Origin: Chrysomallon squamiferum
Taxonomy: Eukaryota; Mollusca; Gastropoda; Neomphalida; Peltospiridae
Reading direction: 5' to 3'
DNA: 64,000 nucleotides
Assembly: GCA_012295275.1 (NCBI GenBank)
Contig: CM022670.1
Span: 13,584,583-13,648,582, forward strand
The translations under genes and the position numbers were made by a program. How positions within the stretch are numbered: position 1 is the first letter of the stretch; every line of letters begins with the position of its first letter. This document shows, piece by piece, positions 1 through 11,926 of this stretch. The notes under the pieces are model-generated. The model did not search any database and was not told where the DNA came from. It saw nothing but the letters and a program-made list of their open reading frames with translations.

Positions 1-3000
1 TTGTAATGAGCAAGAAGACAAAAAAATGAGGTATTGACTGAAAACATACTTTATTGATTTTAAGATAAAAGAAATAAAAAGATTTTCCACATTCCTAGCC
101 ACAAAATGCATCTGTGCGGAAAAAAACTGACAAACCCAAATCATTTTAAAATAGTCTACTAAAGAAAATGGGGTTTATTAAGTAAATATAAACAATGTAT
201 GTGTGTATACCATTCATTTATTTATTTATTTAATTTATACTACATTAATATAAAGAAGAAGAATTTTACTGAAAAATAAATGAATAATTAAAATAATAAC
301 AAATACGAAAAGAAATAAAAAAAGAAATAGTAAATGGTGAAGGAAGAGGAGAGAGAACAAAAACGATGGATTAAAAACCAAAATGGCTATCGCTGCCACC
401 AACTGACAACTTTGAACTGTGAGACTTTGTGTCACAATAATTTGAGATTTTGATTTGTACAGACAGGTCAAGTCAAACCAAAAATATAGCACAATGTTTA
501 CATTTCATATTACCAAGCACTTTGTCCTACAAACAGAAAAATGAACAGACGTGGTCTGCTCTACCAGTTCAATTGAAAAGTAAGACGAAAAAAAAAAAAA
601 GAAGAAGAAGAAGAAAGAAAAAGAAGAGCTAACATTTCAGAGAAATATTTTTTAATAATAAGAGATAAACAGTTTGAATTTGTACTTTATTGTTGTTAAT
701 CAAAAGTCATTTCAACAGGGAAGGGTTTTAAAGAAAGATGTGAAAAGAGACAATGAAGATATTTTGAACAGAACGAGGAATGTTGTGACAAATGTGAACG
801 TACCATGGCAGGAACTCATTTTGTTTTTAACTGTGAAAATAGGCATAAAGGATCTTTAGAAATAATTAAAAAAAATTAAAAATCAAACTTTTTAAAAATA
901 ATCTTATAACAGGTTCAAATGGATTATGCCAAAAACCTGCTCTGTCACTGCTGTGGAATAATGAACACAGGAATAATTAATATCTAGACTTTGCAGTTAA
1001 TGATTTTGGATTGAACAAAATACTGTGAAATTTGCACATCACTGAGATAGTAAATGGATTTTCACATGTATGAACCGAGATTCTGACAATTTTCATTTTG
1101 ACAACAAGTATTTTATAAAACCTCTGTATAAATTACCAAGTCAGTAACTGGACATGCAACAGAAAGATAAATACCTGTCTGTGATATTCCTACAAAAAAA
1201 CCCAGTGAGGACGACAAACAAAAAGACAAGAAATGTTGAGCCAAATGTAAATGGATTACAATAATAAATGTCCTTGGTACAGGAGTAACAAAAATAAGGA
1301 ATCTCTTTAATTTGAAATCTGATACTGTGAATATTACTAAAAAACCCAAAAACAAAACCAACTAGAAATTATGCATATAGAAATAAAATGACCTTGGTCT
1401 TAACAACAGGTAAGAACAGATAAGCAACATATAATTTATTTTAATTAAATTGTAACAGCAAGGTATTAGAACACACAACACGGAATATGGTGTCAAAAGT
1501 AAATGGACTGTGGCTGAATTCTGTTCTTGTTTTGTGAGGATTGAAATGGATTAAGGAATTGGTGAAGCATACACGTTAGAGCAAATCAATCCGAGTCAAG
1601 GAAACTCTTGGTAAGTATACACTTTGAAACAACAAACAGCTGGACAAAACAGGACCTGTGCTTACTGAATCAATCAGAGCAGAAATTGCTGATATTGATC
1701 ACAATATGAAAATGAGTGTTAAACCTGAATAAATGATAATGAATATAAATTAAAAAAAAATAATAATCAAATAAAAAAAATAAATAACAATAATTTTTTT
1801 TTTACAAATATAAAAGAGAAAAAAGAAAAGAAAAGAAAAAAGACAAGCCCAACAAAGTGGTACTAGTAACAGTATGAAGAATAATTATAATAATGTTGCT
1901 GTGTAAGTGAAAATTTTAAGATGACAATATAAAAATAAATTTAAAAAAAAACGAAAAAAATAAGTTAAAATTTAAAAAAAACCATTTATCTTCTGGTGCA
2001 TCATAAACAATGTAAAAAAGGAAATAACAAAATATGTCATGTCTTGAATTTTACAGAGAAAAGAAAAACATAACAATAAGTTATAACTTACAGTCTCAAC
2101 TATTAAATTTGAATTTAATTCCAAATTCAATATCAAAAGTTGAACAAGAAAAACAGAATAAAATAAGAAAAAAAAAAGCCAAACCATAAAGGGAAAGAAA
2201 ATACACTCCTTGTAATAACTATACATAATAAATGCTAAAATAAAATAACTACATTTTTTTTTTTAAAATTAAATAAAAAAACACAAAAGAAAAAGAAAAT
2301 AAAAACCGTATGAGTACTGAATGACTTGAAAAGTTTTGAACTTGATTTGCTGTTACCACAACCAATAACATTAATGGAAATAAAATATAGATAGAACTGC
2401 TCTTCAAGGAGTTGGCTGGGATCAATATAATTAATTATATAGTGATTAAACTGAGCAGTGCAATTGCTTTGCTAATCACCTGTTATTCAGGTATTTGCTG
2501 CAACAGCTTATGGTACTTCCTCTTAACTGTAAAAATTCTGTAACAAACATTAGGTTCTGTGTGTTAAGTGTTCCAAGTGAATACTAATTGAAAAGGCAAA
2601 AGTACTTTGGAAAAATATATTTTTTTCACTTGTGGATTGTTTTATTCCATTTAAAAATGTGATGAAGAAAGAATTGGACACTGACTTAACGTAAAGTGCT
2701 AATTCATTTAAAAAGTTGGAAAAAAAAACACACTGTTCAGTACTTTGTATTAAATACTTAATGAAGAAACTAAATGGGTAAGTACATATTTTTGGTTGTC
2801 TGTTAGTACTGTATGTTAATGTTCCATTTAAAAACAGCATGGAAAAAACCCCAGCTAACTTTAGCTAAGACAATATTGTGATATAAGGGCATTAATATTG
2901 GCTTTTACCTCAGCATTACTTTGAGATATTTTCATAAATGAGTAAAGGACAGAGACAAAAATATAATTCTTGATTACTGGGGGTTTTAAGAGTATAATAT

Positions 3001-4830
3001 GTTGTGGACAAACAACAAAATATAAACAGCAATACATTTGTTGAAGAAACAAAATACAGATTGCAATATTCTGTGTGAAAAATAAAAAACATAATGATAT
3101 AAACAACAATATATTATTTCAATCAATACTGCCTCAGTATTATATTTAAATACTGCACAAAGTATATTAGGACATAAACTAAACTATATTATATACATTA
3201 TTGCTACTTCATGATAATAATTCAGTACTGTATGAAAATCTGTAACAAAACAACAAAAAATAAAAAAATAAAAATGGATGCACCATTCTGGGTGTCCAGG
3301 TGTTGCTCTAAGTGCTAGAGGTCCATTAAAATGCTGTGTAATGACCCAGAGAGTATATAATAAAATACATTAGGTATGGACAAGTAGTGACCTCTGTCAT
3401 TGTTCCATTTAAATAGTGTGAAGATCAAATAGATAGAGCAAGGGCACTATACCAACTTTCTGTATTAATATTCTATTTAAATAATGGTCGAATAGATTTT
3501 TTTTAATTTTTTTTTTTATAAACACAATAAATTTATAGTTTAAGTGTTTACCATTTTGTACGTAGGTGGTAACTTCAAATTTTTTGCAAAGAAATAGAAG
3601 AAGATTATATAAAAATAATTTCGCTGCCTAATGTCATTGTCTACCGGTTAAGTGTTTCATTTTAATGTGCACCAAACAAAAGGATATAGTGAGGAATATA
3701 TTAGGTCTGTATTGCTAGTTTCATGTGTTTCATTTTCAGTTAAAAACTGTGGAAGTCATCATTTGTATGTGGATAATTTGTGATAAAATGATAAAAGTAT
3801 TAATTTTCACAAATCTGTGCTAGCCACTTCAATAAAAAGTGTAGGTATTTATATAAATTTTGAAATTGTAAAAAGTTATTTCTTAAATAATACTTGAAAA
3901 TGTTATTCTAATTAAAACAACTGTTGTTGGGTTTTTTGTTTTATATTATTGTTTTTTTTAAAAATCCCAGTATATACACCTATCTTTATACACAAATACA
4001 TACAGATATGTAAAAAAATACATGTTCAAATGCTGAATGGAAAAATACAATGATTCAATACAAACTAAATTGGAAAATGGTAAAATAAATATATAATTAA
4101 ATAAACAATAAGAAAGATAATAAAAAACAATAATAATAATAATAACCATGAACTAGATAGAATCAAATATATATAGTACTGGCAGAAGCCCCCAAAAAAA
4201 AAAAAAAAATAAAAAAAAAAAAAAAATAAAAATTCAGTGTTAAAAAAATTAAATAAAACAAGAAACTAGTAAACTAGTTATTTTTTTTTTTTTTTTTTTG
4301 GGGGGGGGTAATTAGAATAAAGAGGAATTTCCAATTACTGTATAATGCAGTTAAAACAAAAATGTAAAATGTAAAACTGCAAGAATGAAAAGAAAGAAAG
4401 AAAAAAAAAATCTATATCTATATAGGAATAGGGGATTAAAAACAAAAATTAATTCTACTGAAAATTTATTTTAAAAATATGACAAATAAGATATTAAGTG
4501 AAATATAATAAAAGAAAACAAAAACTGAATAAAATGTTTTAGCGAAAACAGTAATGTATGAAAATTAATAATAATAAAAATATGTATATGTACAAAAAAA
4601 TGTATTAAAATGAAAATAATTTCTTCAGGAAATATGAACTGAAATCATTTTGTTTATAAAATATATTCATCCTAAATAAAATATAAGGAAGGATTTACAA
4701 TAATTCATTAAAATTGAATTTAAATGAATAAACAAAACACACACACAAACATACACACGAATTAATGAATTACTATTAAAAAAAAATATTCAACATTTAT
4801 TTTCTTATTTATTTGCTTATTTGTTTCAGG
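1..4830. other. left-flank non-coding DNA
   Basis: No coding exon could be supported on either strand. The stretch is A+T-rich with A- and T-homopolymers (for example 4195-4226 and 4281-4300) and a short CA-rich tract near 4738-4757. Small open frames here lack codon structure and any recognisable similarity. It may contain upstream introns or 5' untranslated exons of the receptor gene that follows, or an intron of FIP1 (minus strand), whose missing 3' exons are not seen in the window. Confidence 0.6.
2450..3800. repeat. degenerate ~75-80 bp tandem repeat
   Basis: The motif around GTTCCATTTAAA followed by a TGTGGAAG-like string recurs, diverged, near 2567, 2646, 2700, 2820, 3403, 3470, 3650 and 3727. 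It often alternates with a TAAATACTTAATGAAGAAA or CTGTATTAAT-like segment. The spacing is irregular, so the unit has decayed. A related ~45-bp piece occurs outside the block near 8270. It looks like an old satellite-type array rather than coding sequence. Confidence 0.45.
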
Positions 4831-5240
4831 TATCCATCTTAATGAAAACAAGCTTATATCCTGTTTGCCCATCATATAATGATTATCAGCAACATCGAGT
4901 GTGAAGATAATTCAATATGCCATTGTGAGAGACTTGATTACTATTTACAGACTAAACAGATCATAATTCATCTGTCATCTCTCACCAAAACTAATTTGTG
5001 TTGACAACTTGTTGTTTGTTTACAAGTCCTTTATTTCTGATGGAAAGTACACTACTAGGATGTTAATTAATCCATAACAAAGAAAAATTGAGTTCAAAAG
5101 TATTTTTGCAAAAACGTGCATATTTATAAAAACTAAAAAAAAAAAAAAAACGCAAACAAAACCCAACTGTATTAGCAGACTGTGGATTTTAAACTAAAAT
5201 TCTGATGAATCAGTTTTGAAGTCAATGATCACTGTCACTT
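4831..5240 (+). other. putative 5' UTR exon of the adenosine-receptor-like gene
   Basis: A good 3' splice acceptor (pyrimidine-rich tract ending TTTGTTTCAG, intron end at 4830) precedes about 410 bases leading to the receptor start codon. If used, the entire receptor coding sequence lies in this exon and one or more untranslated exons lie further left. A poly-A run sits at about 5133-5150. The tract contains an out-of-frame upstream ATG at 5225. Confidence 0.4.
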
Positions 5241-5392
5241 ATGGATGCCACAGCCTTCATCTATGTCACCATAGAAGCCGTTGTGGGTGTGATTTCTGCA
5301 GTGGGCAATATGTTGGTGCTGGTTGCGATATATCGGACCAGAACTCTTCAGACTGCAACCAACTGTTTTATTGGCAGCCTGGCTCTGGCTGA
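5225..5392 (+). promoter_or_regulatory. upstream ORF overlapping the receptor start
   Basis: An ATG at 5225 opens a 55-codon frame, different from the receptor frame, that ends at TGA 5390-5392. It therefore overlaps the first 50 codons of the receptor. Both ATGs have weak context at -3. Overlapping upstream frames of this kind generally lower translation of the main frame. Whether the 5225 ATG is in the mRNA depends on the untested transcript start. Confidence 0.4.
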
Positions 5393-6785
5393 TCTCATTG
5401 TAGGATTAACTGTGGCTCCCTTAGCAGCTCTCAGCTTTGTGGGTCTACCTCACAACCTCATGGGATGTCTTTTTGTCAACTCCTTGGTGGTGGTTTTTAC
5501 ACAGGTATCAATATTTGGCCTGCTTGCAATTGCTGTTGAACGATTCATAGCCATTAAGTATCCATTTGCCTATCAAAAATGTGTTACCATCTGTCGATCC
5601 ATTTTCACCCTCGCTGTTACCTGGATCCTGGCCTGGATTGTGGGCTTGGTGCCAATGTTCGGATGGAACAAGGCCAAAAACTGGAAGGCAGATTCTAACT
5701 GTTCATTTACTGTTGTCATCGGATATGATTACATGGTTTATTTCAACTTCTTTGGGTTTGTGCTCACACCACTGCTGATCATGTTTGCAATCTACATTTA
5801 CATATTTTCTATTGTTCACTCACAAATGGCAGCCATGTCAGCCCTGAACATAACAGACAGTACAAAGAAAAAACGAAAGTTTCTACGTGAAATTAAAGCA
5901 GCAAAGTCTTTGGTTTTCATTATTGTTCTGTTTGTTGTCTGCTGGCTCCCAATCCACATCTGCAACTGCATCAGTCAGTTCTGCACAAGCTGTAACATCC
6001 CAATACCTGTTTTATTAGCAGCTATCATTCTAAGTCATGCCAACTCTATGGTTAATCCAGTTCTTTATGCCTATGGAAACAGCAAATTTAAAACAGCTTT
6101 TCGCAAGCTCTGCTGTTGTCCTGTTTCCTGGGACGATGGGGAATCTACAGATTATGCAACACATAAACCAACATCTGCAAACCACAGTGGACAGCCGAGT
6201 GGACCTGTGAATCATGACACAGACACTACGCAAGTATCAAATCCAGTGACAAATGGAGAAATAGAATTCAGTGACTTTAAACAGCAGCCAATAAATGGAA
6301 ATATCAAACAGTCTGGAAATGTAAATATCTCTACTACAGAACTAATATCCACTCATCATTTTACCAATGGATCACAACAAAAAAGGTCAGGAGATGTGTA
6401 TGTTATTGAAACTGAGAGTGACAGTCTTAACAAAACAGACAAAATCTTTAATAACGGATTACAGAAATCCATTCATAAAGCAAAACACAGTGGGAACGAA
6501 GAGACAGGAGTCACTGAAAGTAAGCCTCAGCAAGCAGTTACAGAATCAGAAAGTTTTAACATTTCCACTCAAAATGCACCTGACAGAGGAAAAGAGGAGA
6601 TCAGTTATTCAGAGACGGGTGAAAAATCTGGACAGTATTCAGAAGGAAGAAGCGAATTTGATGGTACACAGGATTCTAACAAAGATAAACAAGAAAGTGA
6701 TGTTTACATATTAGAATCAGGTGATAGTTCTGTTCCCAGTCCTGATTCTCTGTCGAATAATGTGATATTATCAACCCACTTGTAA
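5241..6785 (+). CDS. adenosine-receptor-like class A GPCR
   Basis: A 514-residue seven-helix receptor encoded without introns. Helix signatures in order: E11 in helix 1 (IEAVVGVISAVGN, like the ligand-pocket Glu of vertebrate A2A); LALADLIVG in helix 2; VERFIAIKYP at the end of helix 3, where ERF replaces DRY; W...GLVPMFGWN in helix 4; a CSF motif in loop 2 matching the adenosine-stacking Phe; MVYFNFFGF and Pro in helix 5; CWLPIHICN in helix 6; LSHANSMVNPVLYAYG in helix 7. The His in helix 7 and Asn in helix 6 are hallmark adenosine-receptor positions. A short third intracellular loop is followed by a CCC cluster (possible palmitoylation) and a ~215-residue hydrophilic Ser/Thr/Asn-rich tail, longer than in vertebrate A2A. 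Expected role: plasma-membrane, G-protein-coupled purine sensing. Subtype (A1- or A2-like) cannot be decided by eye. Confidence 0.9.
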   Translation: MDATAFIYVTIEAVVGVISAVGNMLVLVAIYRTRTLQTATNCFIGSLALADLIVGLTVAPLAALSFVGLPHNLMGCLFVNSLVVVFTQVSIFGLLAIAVERFIAIKYPFAYQKCVTICRSIFTLAVTWILAWIVGLVPMFGWNKAKNWKADSNCSFTVVIGYDYMVYFNFFGFVLTPLLIMFAIYIYIFSIVHSQMAAMSALNITDSTKKKRKFLREIKAAKSLVFIIVLFVVCWLPIHICNCISQFCTSCNIPIPVLLAAIILSHANSMVNPVLYAYGNSKFKTAFRKLCCCPVSWDDGESTDYATHKPTSANHSGQPSGPVNHDTDTTQVSNPVTNGEIEFSDFKQQPINGNIKQSGNVNISTTELISTHHFTNGSQQKRSGDVYVIETESDSLNKTDKIFNNGLQKSIHKAKHSGNEETGVTESKPQQAVTESESFNISTQNAPDRGKEEISYSETGEKSGQYSEGRSEFDGTQDSNKDKQESDVYILESGDSSVPSPDSLSNNVILSTHL

Positions 6786-7141
6786 ATGTTAAACTTTGTT
6801 GAATTTCGTTTGTAACTAAAATGTTTGTGTTAATACTATTTTTAAATGTTAAGTTTATTCTTTATACCAAGTATTTGTTTTTATTACAAGAATATTTTTA
6901 AGTATACAGATTATTAGACTGTCTTGTCAGGAAAAATATTTGTATTTGGTTTTCTTCATTTTCTAGTTTTCTCAATAATATCATATTTTCAGTTACATTT
7001 TTCTTTAGAAGAAGAAATGATATTAACATATTATTTAAATTATTATCCATGTATTCAGATTAACATTCAAATGTTTTCTTTAAAATATTTGTTTTAATGA
7101 TGAATGAATGAATATTTAGTAATATTGTGTGTATGTATTTA

Positions 7142-7183
<42 letters not shown>

Positions 7184-7480
7184 CATGCATGTGCATGTGC
7201 ATGAACGAAAATGTGATGTATGTTGCCTTATGATGCAAGAAAACTTCTGCTGCAGCTATTTCCTTCATCTGTTCTTACTGACTGGTAGCACTGGATTTTT
7301 TATGGGCAAATTTCCACAGACTTATATAAAGACCTGACTGGCATGGGAAATAATTTCTAAAGAGGATTTATCAAAGAATACTTTATAATTTTGCAATTTC
7401 ATGTAAAAAACAAAACAATTTTCATTGTATTATGTATTATCTATTATTTAAGATGAAATAAAGCAAGTAATAATAGTAAC
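6786..7480 (+). other. receptor 3' UTR with candidate poly(A) signal
   Basis: A+T-rich sequence after the receptor stop codon. It contains a TG microsatellite (7145-7181) and the polyadenylation hexamer AATAAA at 7457-7462, which is the best candidate transcript end. Assignment is by position only. Confidence 0.4.
7145..7181. repeat. (TG)n microsatellite
   Basis: About 18 TG dinucleotides in the likely 3' UTR of the GPCR gene, followed by a GCATG-rich imperfect extension to about 7205. Confidence 0.9.
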
Positions 7481-8267
7481 AGTAATACTAACAAATTTAT
7501 AATTACGGCAATTCATTTCATGCAAGAGATGTTTTTAGGAGTGTTCAGTTCTCATATTCATTGTATATAAATAAAAAAAATTAAAAACTAAACAATTTTG
7601 TTGCTGGGTTTAATTTCGTAACCTTTAAAATGAGATAGGTTTCAGAGATGTCAGATAGCAACAATCATAAATTGTTAACTGGAAGGACTGAGTAATCCAT
7701 ATGACTTGAAAGATTCCATGCAAAGAAATAGGTACAACAATGTCTTTTTCAAAAAAAACACTTGACTCTTCATTTAGTGGATCCCCCATTTGCCAGATTT
7801 CAGTAAATCTGGACAGAATCTGGGAAATATGCAAATACACTCAAATCTATTGAAATTCAGACCCATCCAGGAGTTCTCGAAATTTCGAAGTTACCAATCT
7901 GGCCATGCTGTCCAACATGGTAAGTACAAACTGTGACTTTTAAAATAAATTTAGTTCTACACATTATTCCACACTATGAACTTAGTTCTGAGTATTATTT
8001 TCCATTGTTAATGTTAATATTTAATATTTTAATAAACTTTATAAAATCCAGATTTTTTATTTTTTGAGAAACCTTTACCCACCTGTTACTCAGTTAAAGA
8101 GAGGGCAGGCTGTGTGTATATAGGATTAAAACAGTAATAATAATAAAAAACATAATAATAATAACAACAGTAGTAACTGCTTGCTTATATATCTGTAGTG
8201 GTAGATTCTTTGGGTTACTGTGAACAGCTAAAGCTATATAACCATTAAGACATACCTGGATTTGCCC

Positions 8268-8318
8268 ATTGTTCAGTATTTTGTGTTAAATACTTAATGA
8301 AGAAAGTAACATGAAGTA
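8268..8318 (+). repeat. dispersed copy of the 2.7-kb repeat motif
   Basis: The segment TGTTCAGTATTTTGTGTTAA plus the following TACTTAATGAAGAAA matches the segment at about 2733-2780 with only a few substitutions. The two copies are 5.5 kb apart in the same orientation, on opposite sides of the receptor gene. Confidence 0.55.
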
Positions 8319-8322
8319 CAGG

Positions 8323-8325
<3 letters not shown>

Positions 8326-8353
<28 letters not shown>
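8326..8353. repeat. (TA)n microsatellite
   Basis: Fourteen or so consecutive TA dinucleotides. Confidence 0.9.
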
Positions 8354-8356
<3 letters not shown>

Positions 8357-8689
8357 CAGTATTAATTATAATCTATTTGTCATAAATAAGTTTTTGTCTT
8401 AAGAAATGCTGAAATGAAGTATATGTGATATTTTATTCTGTTTGGCATAAAGGATATGTGTTTAAATGTTTACACATGTTATTAATAAATTGTTATTATT
8501 TTCAACATGTGTGTATAAATATCTTCACACAGACATGCACATTATTGTTTGCAGCTATATTGTCTTTTATCTGAAGTAAATAAATTTATACTTTTGTAAA
8601 TAACAACATCAACCACTGAATATTTTTGTAAACTGAATCAATTTTGTTTTCCAACTCAACTGAAATAACATTACCACTTTTGTATTTAA

Positions 8690-9150
8690 AATATATGGTA
8701 TTGGCTATCTTTGTTAAATGAAATGATACTGGTCATCTTTATTAACTTAAATGATATTGCCTATATTTGTTAACAAAAATGATTATGGTTATCTTTATTA
8801 ACTGAATTGATTTTGTTGCTTTTAACTAAAATTATATTTTGTTGTTTTTAATAACTAAACAATTATTATTTTTATTTATTTATTATATTTATTTATTATA
8901 TTTATTTATTTTATTTTTTATCTTTAGTTAAAATAATTTGGACTGTCTTTGTTAACTAAATTATTTTTTTTTTTTCTTTAATTAAAATAATTTAGATTGT
9001 CTTTGTTAACTAAATTATTATTATTATTATTATTTTTTAACTTTAATTAAAATAATTTAGATTTTCTTTATCAACTAATTTTTTTTTTTTTTTTATTTTT
9101 TTTATCTTCATCTAAAATGATTTTGGCCACTTTGTTAAACAGAACTGTAC
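8690..9150. repeat. ~33-70 bp degenerate minisatellite
   Basis: Repeated units read approximately ATGATATTGGCTATCTTTGT then TAACTAAA in the first half. In the second half they read AAAATAATTTAGATTGTCTT then TGTTAACTAAATTA, interleaved with T-homopolymers and TTA tracts of varying length. About ten diverged units can be followed. It is non-coding on both strands. Confidence 0.7.
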
Positions 9151-10043
9151 AGATTCTTTTCTTTTTTTAATGATATTTAATACCTGTAAGTCATAATTTC
9201 TATTTTTATCAGAAATAACCTCTAGTACACATTCCACTGATGTGACTGTACAGTTAGCTAATTTAAATATTCTTTTACTTTCTGGAAATTTATACTTCTA
9301 TTTTTAGACAAAGCAGAAACATAAAAATGATATATGAATACCATAACTGATGAATTAATAAAAAAATTTAAAAAAAAAATAAAAAAAAATGTAAGTAAGA
9401 TATGTTAAAAAAAAAAATGATAATAAAATTAAAAACCCCCCACAATATTTCCACCTTTGTATTATTTTTTTAAGTGGTTTCTGTGGTGATTTACATATGA
9501 ATAATGCATGCAGCTTATTATAACAATGCCAACAATAAAAAAACTGTTATTAACCTGCAGCGGAAATCAATAGTGCTGCTTAATGGCACAAACATTAAAG
9601 TGACATTATTGTTTTGCCGTAAGTAGTCCAACACATCTACAGAACATGGTGCTGTTAAAATATCAAAAAGAAGAAGAAAAAAGCAAAATAATGTCACAAG
9701 TTACCGGAAGGAAAACACAAATTAATAGCACAATACCATGTTTTAAAGACTGGAAAAAGAATTCTTTTATGCAGCAGAATATTAAAAATGTTACCTCTCT
9801 GTCTCACAAATGCATATTGATCAGTTGTTGTAAAAGTACTTGGAACAGCAATTTCAAATGACACTTTTATTAAATTTTTATTTTTTATATAGCTGTCATG
9901 ACAGACATAACAAATGAAGGTAATGGAAAGATGAAATCACAGAGAGCAATTAATGAATAAAGAAAAAAAGATGTTGATGAAGTGTTATGAATGTAATTCT
10001 TTTTTTTTTTTAAACAGATTAATCTTTGATTTTTTATCATTGT

Positions 10044-10047
<4 letters not shown>

Positions 10048-10085
<38 letters not shown>
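10048..10085. repeat. (AAT)n microsatellite
   Basis: About 12 AAT units, followed to 10190 by a degenerate AAT/GAT-rich tract that creates meaningless open frames. Confidence 0.9.
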
Positions 10086-10087
<2 letters not shown>

Positions 10088-11820
10088 TGCTTATTATGAC
10101 GATGATGTTAATTATAATAATAATAATGACAGTGTTTATTATGATGATGATGTTTATTGTAATAATAATAATGACAATGTTTATTATTTTTATTATTATC
10201 AGATTTAAAATAATTATATCAGAAAATAAAAATAATGATTATTTCATTTCTATCATAATAGTAATATCAAAGTAAATTATGAAAGATTAAAAAATTTTCA
10301 TTTTTTAAAATCCTCATTTCTTTTTTGAAATTGAATACAAAACTGTACTGGTTACCTTTAATTAAAAATATTGCATCTAAATATTGCCCAATCACTGAGT
10401 AATAATTAATATCTAAATAAATCCATTTCAAAACAAATATTGTTCATGTCTCAAGAAATTTAACAGTTCATTTCTAAGGCAATAAAAGAACAGAACATTA
10501 AAAAACTGCCCAGAACACTGTGTATCGTTTCAAACATTTGTATCCATTTAATGTCAATAATAATTTAATGTGCCTGAACCCAAAAGTTAAAATTTATTTT
10601 GTTTTCTGACAGCCTTAGATGAGAACATTAATTAATTTCTATCACCAGCTGCTGATCATCAAATATTTATTATCTCTGATATAAGTTTCAGTAACATGAT
10701 ATACATTTTTCATGACTCTCCTTCAGAGAATAGAAAACCACATAAAATAGCCTTTGTTAATCAGCCAGTGGCATCTTTATAAGAAGTATACAGACAAAAA
10801 CAATCATAATAATAAATAAATAAATAATAAATTATAGAAAGTATAAAAAAGTCCCACACCATGTTATAAAAAATAACCTTTGATTATCAGTTATGATCAT
10901 TGGCAGGAATAGAAAATAGTCCAAGAGGCACTTTGAGGAGCTTTGATCCTGTAACATGCCATTTGTGCTGATGCCACCAACAATGCTGTTATTTACATGG
11001 ACTAAAAACAATTTCAGAATTCATTAACAACAATAAGACAAGGAAGCATAATATTAACAATTAAATGATAAATGATTTATCTGTTCATCGTTTGACAAGG
11101 AGATGCCATATAAACATTGATTTATCAGAAATCACTATGCTCGTATTTGAACTGGAAATACAGAATAACAAAGCAAACATCACTTTCTTTGCACTCTGAC
11201 TGACTGGAGCCTGCCAGACAATTTAAATGCTTCAACAGCGTCAAATTGTATTTAACTATCAATAAGACATTTGAAGAGCTAGCTGACTGTAACTTAGTGG
11301 TTAGAAAGAATAAATATTTAACATCTCAACACATTTCTTAATGATTATTTGCATTTAAACCAAGTTCTTGTGTAATGATGATGTTTGAGAAGAAACCACC
11401 TGCTGCCAGAGAATAAATGGCCTTTAATAAACTAGTCACTAAAAACCGCACTGAAGAAGACTGATCATTTAATCCTGCTTTTCCAGAGTTACAGCAGTGA
11501 TTAGAAGAACAATCACATGAAATATATTAAAAAGATCTGTCACAGGAATAACCCTTCCCTTTATGCCCATTTGGCCAGTTTCCTATATAAATATACAAGC
11601 CATTTCCCTGTAACTATTTACTGAAGGAATGATGGAAGGAAGGAAACTGACCTATCACTAAACTGACCTGCAACCAAATGGTATATGTAATGAAAATGAT
11701 TTGTTACAAAATGTTGATAGCAAAAGGGTGGTTTTGAAATGTCTGGTAACAAAAAGGGTCTGTAATGAAATGGGATTAACAAGATGTCTCATTATAACAT
11801 GAAAGGGCTGTTCTTTTCTG

Positions 11821-11926
11821 TTACCATCAAGGGATAATTTATATGCACCATCATAAAGATAGGACAGTACATACCTCAGCCTTTGTTACACTAGGTATGG
11901 AGAACTGGTTGGCATTTGTTCAAAGA
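11821..11926 (-). mobile_element. decayed tRNA-derived SINE (tail part), reverse orientation
   Basis: Reads ACCATCAAGGGATAATTTAT then ATGCACCATC, followed by an AGGACAGTACATACC-like and CAGCCTTTG-like segment. The same order of words appears at 38048-38125 and 44210-44275. It matches, with many substitutions, a dispersed repeat I recall from molluscan genomes. Diverged and short, so no longer mobile. Confidence 0.6.

Larger units (their letters stand above)
7481..9640. other. non-coding interval with repeats
   Basis: No coding exon was recognised. Contents: a ~45-bp dispersed repeat near 8270, a TA array at 8326-8353, and a minisatellite at about 8690-9150. The rest is A+T-rich unique-looking sequence. 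Confidence 0.55.
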
